Shown: positions 13,368 through 24,289 of the stretch, piece after piece
Layout of the letters: each line of letters begins with the position of its first letter
How positions within the stretch are numbered: the stretch's first letter is position 1
From: Apium graveolens
Taxonomy: Eukaryota > Streptophyta > Magnoliopsida > Apiales > Apiaceae
DNA: 64,000 nt
Assembly: GCF_009905375.1 (NCBI RefSeq)
Contig: NC_133650.1
Location: forward strand, 173,370,518 to 173,434,517
Reading direction: 5' to 3'
The notes under the pieces: generated by a model
The model's input: the letters and a program-made list of their open reading frames with translations, nothing else
Databases searched by the model: none
What the model was told of the DNA's origin: nothing
Program-made: the position numbers and the translations under genes

Positions 13368-14218
13368 ACCAGTATTGTTGTCTTCTTAGGAAGAGGACAA
13401 TCATGTTTCCAGTGACCTGACTGTTTGTATCTGAAGCACTTTCCCTTAGGCTTTTTCACACCACCCTGAACTCCCACTACCTTCACAACTTTCTGTGTCT
13501 GAGCCTTTTTCTTCTTCTTAATACCTTTCGGCTTAGAGGAAGAACCTTTCTCAGCCACATTCACTTGAACACTCTGCCGAAATAATCCTTCAGCTGCCGG
13601 AAGTTCTGTCAGCAGTTCCGCGAGACTATACTGCCTCTTGTTCATGTTGTAATTCAAGCGGAACTGCTCAAAACTCTTGGACAAGCTCATAAGGATAATG
13701 TCAATCTGGGTTTCCCCGTCAAGTTCAGCACCAAGGATCTCTATCTCATTCAGATGCGACATCATCTTGAGAACATGATCCCTTACAGGTGTGCCTTCAG
13801 CCATCTGAGTGTTCATTAAAGCCTTCATGGCTACTTGCCTAGCAGCCCTATTCTGATCTCCAAAAAGTTCCTTGAGATTAAAGAGCATATCTGAACCAGT
13901 TTCCATAGACTGATGCTGATGCTGCAAAACACCCGACATTGCTGCCAGAATGTAACATCGTGACATCTCATCAGCCTTAATCCACCGTTTATAATACTCT
14001 TTCTCATCTTCAGGAGCATCAGTAGCAGGCTGTTCAGGCTTGGGTTCATAAGTGCAAAACTTGTACTCCTCAGCAGTGAACATAATGTCCAAATTTCGTT
14101 TCCATTCAATATAGTTAGGTCCGGTAAGTTTGTTATCCTTAAGTATGGTGAATAGTGGATTAAAGCCCATTTTATCCTGAGAATCATGCATAAAAACATC
14201 ACATAAATAAGGGTGCAT
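13352..14218 (-). CDS. copia Gag polyprotein (nucleocapsid), nested element
   Basis: The 288-codon frame contains the UBN2/retrotran_gag type region (FTILKDNKLTGPNYIEWK, LFNLKELFG, MKALMNTQMAEGTPVRDHVLKMM, LLTELPAAEG), a Lys-rich linker and a C-terminal zinc knuckle. The more natural start is the Met at 14170 (MGFNPLF), as related Gags begin there; the first 16 codons are probably leader. The knuckle reads CFRYKQSGHWKHDC, so the second Cys of the CCHC set is Tyr and metal binding should be impaired. The frame ends 16 bases inside the protease frame. Gag and Pol were probably once one frame and were separated by an indel near 13375. Confidence 0.82.
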   Translation of the reverse strand: MHPYLCDVFMHDSQDKMGFNPLFTILKDNKLTGPNYIEWKRNLDIMFTAEEYKFCTYEPKPEQPATDAPEDEKEYYKRWIKADEMSRCYILAAMSGVLQHQHQSMETGSDMLFNLKELFGDQNRAARQVAMKALMNTQMAEGTPVRDHVLKMMSHLNEIEILGAELDGETQIDIILMSLSKSFEQFRLNYNMNKRQYSLAELLTELPAAEGLFRQSVQVNVAEKGSSSKPKGIKKKKKAQTQKVVKVVGVQGGVKKPKGKCFRYKQSGHWKHDCPLPKKTTILVCLFL

Positions 14219-15621
14219 TAATTATTAAGATCTAAATTATTAAAATTTAATGCACTAACATCTAAACACCATAAGCTTCTGGTATGCCACGATGTGTGAC
14301 ATGTATACCACCTAATTTTGTTTAAATGTTACTTCGGTCCTATTACTAAACAATATTCCACGTTGGGGTGGACTATATTATTTTTCATAGCTAAGTGTAT
14401 ACCATCATCAAATCTTAAATTATTCGAAATCTATGGAACTTGGTATGCCACGATGTGTGGCGTGTATACCTTCCAATATTCGTAATTTTGCCTTGAATAG
14501 AATACTTCAATTCAATATTCATCAATGGTTTGATTTCCAGGTAGTGGAGGAGTCACATCGGTCTCGCTTAAAACTCACAGCCTTACAAGTTCGATGAACC
14601 CGTTTTTGACAAAATCGCCCCAAATCAGAAATAAAGAAAATCCGTATTTATTCCTTTCAAAATTTATTAATTTAAGAAGTTTGTTCTAGTAATTTCTATA
14701 ACATTCTAGACACCACAAATTACATGCCACGATGGGTGACGTATATATAATTTATATTCGTCTTTATGTTAAATTACCTACAACCAATAATGGAGACCAT
14801 GGGATTTAATTTCATATTAATTCCCTCTCCCACTTAGAATTTTTTTTATTAAAATTGAGGAATTTTAAAATTAAATGGGGCCCTATGTTGTTATAATTAT
14901 GTCTAATTATGCATTCAAAATACATACATAATTTTAGCAACATATAACATTTAATTAAAGCAATAAATAAAATTTATGTCCATGTCGTCCTAATTAAGTT
15001 AAACATGCAATTTTAAAAGAATTACACACATAATTAACGACACACATAATCAATAAATTAAAGCAATAATTAAAATTTAATGGAAAAAATTAAAATAAAT
15101 TTTCCACTATTATGGCCCTTGAAAAAAATCCAGCTCTCAAAAAAAATCTGCCCCAAGCGCGCCCCGACGCCCCCAGCAGCCCCAGCAGCCCCTGCAGCCC
15201 CTGCAGCCCCAGCAGCCCAGCAGCACCAGCAGCCCCAGCACCCCCAGTAGCCCCAGCAGCCCCATGTAATCGCACAGCGGAACAAAAAAACTACCGGAAT
15301 TGATTTCCGATCGCACATAACTATTACAAAATACCCGGAACAATTACAAAAAAATAGATCTAATACAAAACTAATTTTGTAAAATCTATTCTAACACGAT
15401 CAACCCTCGTGTAAATTACAACCACGATTAAACCACGTGGAAACCAAAACAAAAATTAACCACGATTAAACCACGTGGGATCCAAACACATAATTAAAAT
15501 ATACATGGCCATAATAGTGGATTAACAACCTGCATCAAAACCAATACAAGTAAAACACTATATACACGCATATATAATTACGACATGGACATTATATCAT
15601 AAAACGTAGAACCCATTACCA
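14219..15621 (-). other. 1.4-kb untranslated leader of the nested copia element
   Basis: No supported gene lies here. A motif containing ATGCCACGATG, usually flanked by GGTAT and GTATACC, occurs three times (about 14281-14311, 14451-14481 and 14723-14750) and could form a small hairpin in the RNA. A GC-rich repeat lies at 15112-15262. The segment is the 5' leader between the primer site and gag; leaders of this length are usual for the Tork/TAR group. Confidence 0.6.
15150..15262 (-). repeat. G-rich tandem repeat in the copia leader
   Basis: Degenerate 9-12 base units of the type GGGGCTGCT (minus strand) repeat about ten times and give collagen-like shadow ORFs in several frames. In the element's RNA this is a run of G4 tracts separated by short loops, able in principle to form a G-quadruplex. 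I do not regard the ORFs as genes: they all follow from the repeat. Confidence 0.75.
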
Positions 15622-15634
15622 GGCTCTGATACCA
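15622..15634 (-). other. primer-binding site, initiator tRNA-Met type
   Basis: The minus strand reads TGGTATCAGAGCC, one base inside the 5' LTR of the nested copia element. Confidence 0.9.
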
Positions 15635-15635
15635 T

Positions 15636-16730
15636 TATTGGGAACCACGGACTTAGGGTGTTACTACGTTTTACGATAAAGATTACGAAAAGAGGATTAC
15701 CCTGTTAATGGTTGATTCCACGCTCTTCTATTGTATTCCCAAATTCCCTTGAGTGAAGTGTGGCCTCCGTCTTCTCAAGTTATCCTCTCTTCTTGCTCCT
15801 TGGTGGCTACAATATGTTTTCACCCAATTCCAAGCAAGAAGAGAATAAGAATATATATAGGCTACAATAGGGACCATGGATAATTAGGTTGGGCCTTCTA
15901 ATTACATCTTGAGCCTAGCCCAATGTAATTAAATATTAATTCAATCCACTAAAGAATTAATATTTGTACTACCTTTCCTAATACCATAATTTAATTAATT
16001 CGGTTCCAATATTATTAGCTTATTAAATTCCCCATGTTTAAAATATCATATGTCCATTAATTAAATAAATTACTGATAATTTATTTAATTAATATATTTT
16101 ATCCTTCATCATCCCCTCAACCTTTATTTAATTATGCCAGAATAAATTCCACCTGCAGGGTTTCACATAATTAAATCTTTTTGAGCTTTCAAGGGGACAT
16201 CATTAACCCGAATATTATCAGGACATGGATTCCTTCAATAAATAATATCCACCATGTATATAGTTCCATCACCCAAAATATAATGATATAATTCAAAAGA
16301 ATTATTTCATATATAAATCAAAGCATGTAAATAATATACACGTGTCAATTACTATTTCCGGATTAAGAACCTAAGCATTAATAATAACATAGAATCTTAG
16401 TTCTCCTTCTTAATCAGTATTAAGGGAACAATTCTAAATTTGATCATGTTCAATATACACAAAGTATACTAGTATTATTTATTAGTCAATATAAACTAAT
16501 CTAAATAATACTACAGCCATACCAGTGGATTGTCCAACACCACCTGTGTTGTGAACCTTATTATATTATATAACCGTATTTAACAATCTAATATTTTGTA
16601 TCCCATTTGATACTAGATTGTTCACAATATATAATATTAGACAACATGTAAACATTCAAATGATTCTCAAATAAATTGGCCAGAAATAAATGTATATACT
16701 TCAAATAAATATTTTCAGTATACACTAACA
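15636..16730 (-). repeat. 5' LTR of the nested copia element
   Basis: This is a near-identical copy of 9068-10161. Its inner terminal dinucleotide is TA where the other LTR has TG (plus strand), one of roughly 16 substitutions. The outer end ACACTAACA is followed by the TSD copy CAAAT at 16731-16735. Confidence 0.92.
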
Positions 16731-16735
16731 CAAAT

Positions 16736-17358
16736 AAGTCCATGTGTAGTAGTTGTAGAGGTTCTTCAATTATTGAATCAAGCTTCTTTCTGAATGATGC
16801 CTTGATCTGTTTTCCTTTCTGACAGGCATCACACAATCCATCCTTAGATAATTTCACTTGAGGAATACCTCTTACCAAATCTTTCCTAACCAATTCATTC
16901 ATAGTCTTGAAGTTAAGATGGGACAGCTTCTTGTGCCATAGCCAACTTTCATCTTGACTTGCCTTGCTAAATAGACAAGTGACAGATTCTGCATTTGATG
17001 AGTTGAAGTCGGCTAAATACACATTTCCTTTTCTCACTCCTGTGAGAACCACTTTGTTGCTCTTCTTGTTTGTCACAACATAGGCTTCAGAATTAAATGT
17101 TACTGAGTAGCCCTTATCACAAAGCTGGCTGATACTCAACAAATTATGTTTGAGTCCATCCACTAGAGCAACTTCCTCAATGATGACATTATCTTTTGAA
17201 ATAAAGCCATATCCCACAGTATAACCCTTGCTGTAATCTCCAAAAGTAATACTTGGGCCATCTCTTTCCTTGAACTCAGTGGCCAGGGTAGAATCTCCAG
17301 TCATGTGCCTTGAGCACCCACTACCCAAATACCAAATATTCTTTATATTTCCCTGCAC
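16736..17358 (-). pseudogene. Sirevirus protease and N-terminal integrase
   Basis: The frame begins with the protease active-site block, which reads YLGSGCSRHMTGD. The family has D at the Gly position (D-S-G), so the catalytic Asp is lost. Then come HNLLSISQLCDKGY, the GAG-pre-integrase (WLWHKKLSHLNF) and the CDACQKGKQ zinc part. The first catalytic Asp of integrase is in HMDLF, after which the nested element interrupts. The visible ORF reads about 50 codons into that element's LTR, an artefact of the insertion. Confidence 0.85.
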
Positions 17359-19769
17359 ACAACAAAATCAAATTAAGTTGATTTTGGTACCCAAGTTTCC
17401 TTGGGTCCTGTTTTGTTAGCCTTTTTCTTAGGTTTCTTAAGTTTATCCTCATTTGACTTAGGCATTTGAAGTTCATCCTAAGTCAGTTGAGTAGAACCCT
17501 TAAAACCATTCATCATTACAGAATTATCATGCACAGGCTGATTAACATGGAAAGGCATATTTTGTGAAAATATGGTATTCCAGTATGGTATGCTAAATGG
17601 CATTTATGGCATACTAAATGCAGCATAGTAAGGATTTTGTGCAAATGGCATATTAGTAAACCGTGCATTCAAATTATGTGCAGACATAACATTCACAGGC
17701 ATTGTAGGCATTTTGGGAAATGAAGGAGGTGTAGTCATGGAAGCAGGCATAGCAAGTTTGCAATTAACAGACAAATGATTAACACTACCACACTTAACAC
17801 AGATTTTTCTTGGTGCATATTTATCACGTGTGTAATTGTTATGTTTGTTAATTCCTACTTTCCCATTTTATTTGTTTTTCCTTTTAGACTCTGCTCTCAC
17901 TTCAATTTTCTCTAATTTGTCATTTAATTGCTTAATAGACAAATGCCCTATATTGACTCTCTTGTTTTGTTTCACTTGATTTATTTCTCCTGGAACAAAG
18001 TTCTTAGAAACTGATCCATATTTTTTTAATTAATTTAGCTACCTTAGCTTTGCTGACAGGTTTACTTTCACTCAACGAAAATGGCTCATTGTCTTTCGAT
18101 GGATAATGTTCATCATCCGTCGAATTCACATCTATTGAAAGTCCATCAACCAAATTGGAATCAAGCTTCTCCTTGCTCTTTTTCCAGGCTGCATCACAGA
18201 AAGATTCTATACCTTGAACTTTAGTAATTTGAGCATGGATATCTATAGATGATTTCCATGCCTTAATTACTTCATGTTCTCGTTCAAGCTGCTTTCTTAA
18301 AATCTCATCTTTCTTTAAAGATTCAGTTAGTTCATCTTTAGCAATCTTGCATTCTATTTTCAATTTTTCAAACTCAACAAATTGAGTTTCTAACACAGTG
18401 TTTCTTTCACTTAAAAACATATTATTCTTTTTAAGTTTAGTATTTTCTTTAGTGAGAGACTTGAGTGTAACACGCAGATGCTATAATTCAGTAGATATGT
18501 CATTTATGGCATCATTACACTCAGCTTCAGATAAATGTGCTAGGCTAGTGGTGATTACCTGATTACTTGATGAATTGACCTCTGTTTCATCTGATTTGGC
18601 CATAAGTGCTAGATTGACATGGCTTGTATCTTCATCCTCATTTAATCCATTTGCATCCCAGTCATTTTCATGTGTAATGAAAGCCCTTTCCTTTTGTTTG
18701 AGCATCTCAAAGTATTTCTGTTTGTAATCAATATACTCAAACTTCTTTTTACCAGAATCAGGCTTTCGGCATTCATTAGCAAAATGACCAGCCAAACCAC
18801 ACTTGAAACATTCGAATTTAGACTTATCAACCATGTTTCTGTTTGACTTTGTTGCTTCAAAATTCTTCTTGAATTTGAGCTTGGAAAATCTCCTGGATAG
18901 AAAAGCAAGATGCTCATCTATGTCATCCATGTCATCTTGACTAATATTGTCTTCATGTTCAGCTACTAGCCCTTTTCCCTTGCCTTCACAAACTCTAGGG
19001 TTTGATACAGATTTAACGGCTTCAACCTTTGTCTCCTTCTCCTTTTCTTGCTCAGCAACCAATGTAATGGATCCTCCCTTCTTACTTTCTTTCTCCAGCT
19101 TCTCATCTTGCTCTATTTCAAGCTCATATGTTTTTAGAATCTCATACAGTCTGTCCAAGGTAAATTCCTTGTAGTCTTGAGAGTTTCTTAGTGAGACTGT
19201 CATAGGTTTCCAATCCTTTGGTAGAGATCTAAGAAATTTGAGGTTTGAGTCATTTGTTTGATAGACTCTTTCATGTAGCTTTAGAGCATTTAGTAGCTTT
19301 TGAAATCTACTAAATATGTCAGTGAGTGGCTCATTCTCTTCACTATGAAAATGCTCATATTGCTGAATCAAGAGTTGCATTTTTTTTCCCTTACCTGCTC
19401 AGTTCCATCACATATAACTTGAATTGTGTCCCAGACATCCTTAGCAGTTTTGCAGTTTATGATGTTGTCAAACATGTCACCATCAACACCATTGAATAAA
19501 ATGTTCATGGCCTTTTTATCCTTATGAACTTGTTCAATATCAGGATCAGACCATTCTGCTCTAGGCTTTAGGACAAATGCTTCATTTCCTGTAGCAGCTC
19601 TCATAGGGACATGTGGACCTTTCTCAATGCAGTCCACATATGATTCATCTTGAGATAGGAGATGCGGGTGCATTTCCACCTTCCAATGGTGATAGTTGTC
19701 TTTGTCCAGAAATAGAATCTTTACTCCAACATCTTTTCTGCTAATCTTGTTAGTTGTTGTGATCTTCAA
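17359..19769 (-). pseudogene. Sirevirus Gag with two zinc knuckles, broken
   Basis: Gag starts at 19769 (133 codons, FLDKDNYHHWKVEM type N-terminus). It shifts frame in an A8 run near 19380, and continues from 19380 to a TAG at about 18481. That part includes a coiled, Lys/Glu-rich stretch and the CCHC knuckle CFKCGLAGHFANEC. After the stop the same frame goes on to 18004 with heptad-like Lys/Glu/Leu sequence. A second knuckle, CVKCGSVNHLSVNC, is readable at about 17757-17810, and stops near 17600 and 17480 separate it from protease. A long Gag with a coiled coil and extra knuckle is the usual Sirevirus arrangement. Confidence 0.8.
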
Positions 19770-19791
19770 ACTCTTTGTTCTTCAAGTGCTT

Positions 19792-19804
19792 GCTCTGATA
19801 CCAA
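19792..19804 (-). other. primer-binding site, initiator tRNA-Met type
   Basis: The minus strand reads TTGGTATCAGAGC, one base inside the LTR end. This is the initiator tRNA-Met site preceded by T, as in Sireviruses. Confidence 0.85.
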
Positions 19805-19805
19805 T

Positions 19806-20797
19806 TTTTATTCCCAAACAATCTAAAAAATAATTACAGAAGGGGGGGTTGAATGTAATTCTGGCTTCTTTTTCAATTTTTAAGAACAGTTCTTCAATAA
19901 GTATATATAGTTGTGCTTGATTTAGCAATAGTGCGGAATAAAAGAAGTATAGAAATCAAAACATAAAGTATTTAAATACAAGTACTTAAAAACTTTCTGG
20001 TGGATTGAACTTTTCCACCAGAGATATATATTAAGTAGAGAAATCTCTGTTACAAAATTGTACACAGCTGCTTATAAGTTGAATCTACAAAATCCAGAGA
20101 AATTATTTACAAATTCTGCCTTATCTATTTCTATGGTAAATTGCTTGCTAACTTGGATATTATTCAACATGCTACTCTTGGTTTATATATCACCAAGTTA
20201 CATGATAAGAAGACAAAAAAAAATAAGACAAATTATTTCTAGTCTAACTTCATGCTTCTTCACTTCTCTTTCCAGCATCTTTGAATATCTTCAATTAGCA
20301 TGGAAATGGAAATGCTTCTTTGTTCTCTAAAACCTGAATTAGGCTGCCACATTCTATTTACATACAACCAACGCATGTGACTGTCAAGTCACTATCAACT
20401 GCTCTTTTGAATCTGATCATCCGTTGAAACTCAGATTAATCATCCGTCGAGACTTAAGTTGATCATCCGTTGAAACTTTATGAATCATCCGTTGAGACTG
20501 CCTCTTTGGCAGTTAACTATATTTCATTTATACAAGATTACAAGGCATCTAATATTTACAGTTAACCATCATATCTTGCATATCAGTCTAGTAGTTAACA
20601 TGACCTATACATTCTATAACATCTATTTCACTAAGCCATTTTGATATGCAGGAATGTGCTACTAAACTCATTATTACATAAGTTACTCTTTCAACAGATG
20701 TTGAAATGATCATCCGTTGAAAGTTACAATTTCACTTAAATAGAATCTACTAAGTGTTTTTTCAAGTTATCATCAAGTACACAATATATTCCTAACA
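19806..20797 (-). repeat. 5' LTR of the minus-strand Sirevirus
   Basis: In the element's sense it runs from TGTTAGGAATATATTG to GGGAATAAAA, where the terminal CA appears mutated to AA. It contains several copies of the motif TCATCCGTTGA or GTCGA (about 20418-20496 and 20710-20722). It is about 990 bp. No second LTR of this element exists in the window. Confidence 0.75.
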
Positions 20798-22620
20798 AAT
20801 ACTGATGATGAAAATTCTGATGGAGGTAATAAGGGGGGACAAAAGGACAATGTAAGGAGTAGAGGTGAAGAGCTAGTTGGAACTAGAAGTTCATCAAAAG
20901 CAATCACTAGGTCTCAGTCTAGACAAAGTGGAGAAAGTAGTAGATGTGAAAGAAGATTTAAATCTAAAGAACTGACTGTGACTACAATAACTCAACAAAC
21001 TTTAAAAGTCACAACTGTTGATGAAGACCAAGGTATTTTGGAGATGGAAGCTGGTGCAGAAGCAAGTCAGTATCTTCAAACTCTGAAAGTAAAAGATAGA
21101 AAGAAAACTCTATTTTACAAGGATCCAAAGATTCAAGCATTTGACTCTGAGGTGAGTAGAAGAATCTTTGAGAAAGAAAATCTTGGATTTGATCTAGAAT
21201 AGCTAAGGCAAATGGAGGAAGATTTCAAGAATTCCACGAAGATAGCAAATACTGATACTGCTGTTATCTTTCAAGATCCATATGAAGATGATCCTTCTAA
21301 CAAACCAACCAAAAGGGTAGTCATTAGGAAGGTGAGTCAGGCAGAGGCTGAAAGATCTCTTAGGTCTCAAGTTATCTTAACTGCTGACAGGAGTCATAAA
21401 GGGAAAGAGAAAATAGGAGATAAGTCCAAGCCTTCAAAGCCTAAAGCCAAAGTTGTTGCTAAGAAAAAATCAGTATCTAAGGTAACTAAACCATAAAAAC
21501 TGATAGATCCAATCTATACAGTTGTTCAATGTATTGATACTGATGAAATTGCTGAAGAAGAAAAAGTCAGTCAAGCTCATCAAAGAAGGAAGATTCATGG
21601 AGCTGACTTAGCTGAAAAACTGAAGTTAACCTCTAACATTGATCAAGTTAATGAAGAAGAAGTAGCTGTTATTCAACCAATCACAACCTCTGATACTACT
21701 CATGTTGTTGATTCTTCAAACCCAGTTCAAGGTAATTTATCAAATCTTGATTTTGAAAACAAAGTCTCTGATAAGCCAGAACTCACTTTTGAAGAGAAGA
21801 ATAAGCTACTATGGGGAAGTAAGAAACATGCACCTAGAAGAGATTCTTCTGAAACATTAAAGAAGATTTACAGTGGAAGTTTTCATTCTAGAAAACCTGG
21901 AATCACAAGTGGTCTGGGAAGGTTAAATGTTGATCCATCTGTAGGTAATGCTTTGAGTTTAAGGAAGCATGTTAATCTGACAGAAATTGGAGACAATGTG
22001 ATGCTTGAAGACTTACAGAAGATCATATCAGTTCAAATTTTTATTGATCTTGCTGAAGAGAAAATAATCTATTTTTTGGAGTCTGGGAGAAGCTTAAGGT
22101 TGAATCAAGAACAGTTAAGAGACAAACCATGGCAGGAATTGGAACTTATTGCTATAATTCTCAAGGTAACTAATTATGTAACTGCCAGATGGCATACATT
22201 CATAAAGAACCTGATACAGTTAAAGCAGAGAGGAATGCCTTAGAAAATATAACTACATTCCAAAGTACATTGATCAAACTGAATATGTTGTTGATATGCC
22301 TATTGGAGGAGCCAAGATAGAAATGAGTCTAGGGAGTAAAGTCTTAACTTTTAATCGCGTTGGAAAGAAGATTGGGTTTCTGGAACTGGATGATCTATCT
22401 CTTGGAAATTCAAAGGTACATGACCTCAGGGCTGCCATATATCAGAATGATGAATCAACAGATGAACTGAAAGAACACAAATAGAGGATGCAATGGTATT
22501 TGGATGTAATGCAAGAAAATCTGTTGAGGAAGTTTCTGGAAGATTTTCCAGACCGTGTTAGAGTTCAGAATGAAGAGTAAACTTTGATATTCACTGAAGT
22601 AAGAATGAATATGTTTACTT
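20798..22620 (+). pseudogene. Sirevirus third ORF (env-like position), 3' remnant
   Basis: Plus-strand frames with several stops read as one Lys/Glu/Ser-rich protein tail. Blocks match the C-terminal third of the ORF at 59269-63067: a 'SRRIFEKEN' block near 21160 is like 'SRQLFLKEN' there, and 'DLRAAIYQ' near 22430 is like 'DLRAAIFQ'. It therefore belongs to the third ORF of a plus-strand Sirevirus whose 5' part is missing. Stops lie at about 21200, 21494 and 22241, with a frame change before 22296. It was probably cut by insertion of the minus-strand Sirevirus next to it. Confidence 0.7.
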
Positions 22621-22681
22621 GATTTCTGCATTTAGATATTTTTGACATCATCAATTGGAACTTGTACATATCTTCATAATG

Positions 22682-22698
22682 CACAAGTTGGGGGAGAT
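22682..22698 (+). other. polypurine tract of the plus-strand Sirevirus fragment
   Basis: CACAAGTTGGGGGAGAT directly precedes the LTR, like ACAAGTTAGGGGAGAT before the LTR at 63271. Confidence 0.8.
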
Positions 22699-23223
22699 TT
22701 TTAGATATAATTGATGATATCACGACATAAATTATCAGAAGTTCTTATCAGAACTTAAATCAGTATTTACTGAAGAGTGACGCCATCAGTACTTATATCA
22801 GTACTTGATGATCAGCAATTGATGTCATCAGGATTTGTCACTTCAGTAGATATTCGAGAAGGAAAAGGAAACCAGAAATTCAAGGCGGTGAAGGTCTTTA
22901 TCTCAGAAGCAATCATACGTGGATATGTAATAGGTTTCCTTATTGTAATAGAATATGATTCCTTATTGACTGTGTAATTGTGCTCTATATAAAGCACATA
23001 TTAGGTTATGCTTTAAGCATTGCGTACATTGTTATATCATTCACATAACCTAGCAGCTCTCAAGGATAATTTTTCATCCTTTGAGAGACTACTTTTGTAA
23101 TTAGTTTTTATCTGTTAATATAAAAATTGTTGATTCTATAAAAATTTTATCAATTTTTTTGCATAAACTGTATTCACCCCCCCTCCCCCCCCCCCCCCCG
23201 TACAGTTGATTACAGACCTAACA
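22699..23223 (+). repeat. 3' LTR of the plus-strand Sirevirus fragment
   Basis: It begins TTTTAGATATAATTGATG, where the homologous LTR at 63271 has TGTTAGATATATTTGATA, and ends GACCTAACA. It holds a clear TATA box (TATATAAA, 22986-22993) and repeated ATCAGTACTT or ATCAGAACTT motifs. A poly-C/CT tract lies at 23176-23200. On the right it adjoins a broken hAT-like transposase gene, so the element inserted into that gene. Confidence 0.8.
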
Positions 23224-23945
23224 AGGACATTACAAATGCAATAATTATGGTTGACATAACTAATACAATTTTACAGAAGATGCGAGATGAAGGATGGAAT
23301 TTTTATATGGAAAAATTCTCTTCTTTTCTCGTTAAATATGGAGTTGAACTATTGAAGTTCCAAATATGAAGGCAAATTATACTATCCCGGGAAGAAGGGT
23401 GTATGGAGGAAAGAGCCCGTAAAAAACAAATTTTCATCATTTTCAAGTTGAAGTTTTTCTAACTGTTAATGATCTGCAATTGTAAGAACTTAAAAATCGA
23501 TTTCCGGATGTTAGTAAGGAATTATTAAATTGTATGTCTTCCTTTAATCTTGCAAATTGATTTGCTGTTTTTGATAAAAGTAAATTAACCTAACTTGTTG
23601 AATTTTATCCAAATGAGTTTTCAAAACTGAATTGCTACTCTTCGAGCATTTTCTTGAAAATTTTTATTGTTTCTATTAGAAAAGATGAGAGGTTTGGGGA
23701 TTTAAAAATTTGCAGAGCTTTCGGTAAAACTTGTTGAGACAGGAAAGTCTATGACTCATGAAAGTGTATACTTGCAGTTAGTGTTGATTCTTCTTATTGC
23801 AACTGCAAGTGTTGGGAGAGTGTTTTCTGGAATGACAAAAGTAAATGCTAAATTACGCAATTATATGGAAGATCAAATATTGAACGATTGCTTGATTACT
23901 TATTAAGAGAGAGATTTGTTTTTGAATGTTAAGATGAGCAATATT
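23224..23945 (+). pseudogene. hAT-type transposase-like (TTF/zf-MYM1 class) C-terminal pseudogene
   Basis: The reading is degenerate but collinear with plant proteins of the hAT-related zinc-finger MYM-type 1-like class. MRDEGWNF appears near 23280. In another frame come pieces resembling 'RGRSRRKAP' and 'FDKSKL'. Finally, from 23724, comes a hAT dimerisation region: VKLVETGKSMTHESVYLQLV, then TASVGRVFSGM, LRNYMEDQILNDCLITY, a TAA at 23904, and ERDLF. Several frameshifts and stops make it nonfunctional. The Sirevirus LTR truncates it on the left, so the N-terminal part is not in the window. Confidence 0.7.
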
Positions 23946-24289
23946 ATTGATAGTTATTAAAATATGAAAACTAGTCTAAAACAATTGTAAATTTGTAATA
24001 ACTTTAAGTACTTTTATTATTATATAAATCAGTTTTTTTTACATTTATGTCTAATATATTTGATACACCATAGAAAAAATCATGTATGTGTTATTATACA
24101 TGCGCAAATGTGATCCGGTAAATTGTGTTTTAGGTTTTTGTATTTAAAATTATATTGTAATCAGCAACATACCAATGAAAAGTACTTTTATAATAGTTTT
24201 AGTATATATTTACTTCATTTACTCAGATTTGTAAAAAAAAAAAAAGAATCAAACAAACAGAAATATTGCAGCTATGAATGATAATTTTT

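Larger units (their letters stand above)
9068..16730 (-). mobile_element. complete nested Ty1/copia element (Tork/TAR-like) with TSD CAAAT
   Basis: Two LTRs of 1094 and 1095 bp bracket gag, protease, integrase, RT and RNase H, all on the minus strand. The element is flanked by CAAAT at 9063-9067 and 16731-16735, and removing it rejoins the host integrase gene. By eye the LTRs differ at about 16 positions plus one single-base indel, roughly 1.5%, so it is fairly young. Even so, gag-pol has at least two or three frameshifts and several stops, so this copy is not autonomous. Assignment to Tork/TAR/Angela is from general domain resemblance. Confidence 0.9.
6965..20797 (-). mobile_element. Sirevirus-like Ty1/copia element, decayed, with a nested copia insertion
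   Basis: Minus-strand copia order is kept from high to low coordinates: 5' LTR (19806-20797), primer site, gag, protease, integrase, reverse transcriptase. The copia element at 9068-16730 splits the integrase gene. The 3' part is missing: reverse transcriptase stops near 7133, and 6965-7132 is noncoding with several CAACGGAT or CGACGGAT motifs, so RNase H and the 3' LTR were lost before the gypsy LTR remnant. Many stops and frameshifts make it an old, dead copy. The long gag with two zinc knuckles and the LTR ends resemble Sireviruses. Confidence 0.75.

Noticed and set aside
15070..15343. Collagen-like Gly/Ala and Ser/Pro ORFs on both strands
   Set aside because: They arise in several overlapping frames from one GC-rich tandem repeat inside a retrotransposon leader; no gene is needed to explain them.
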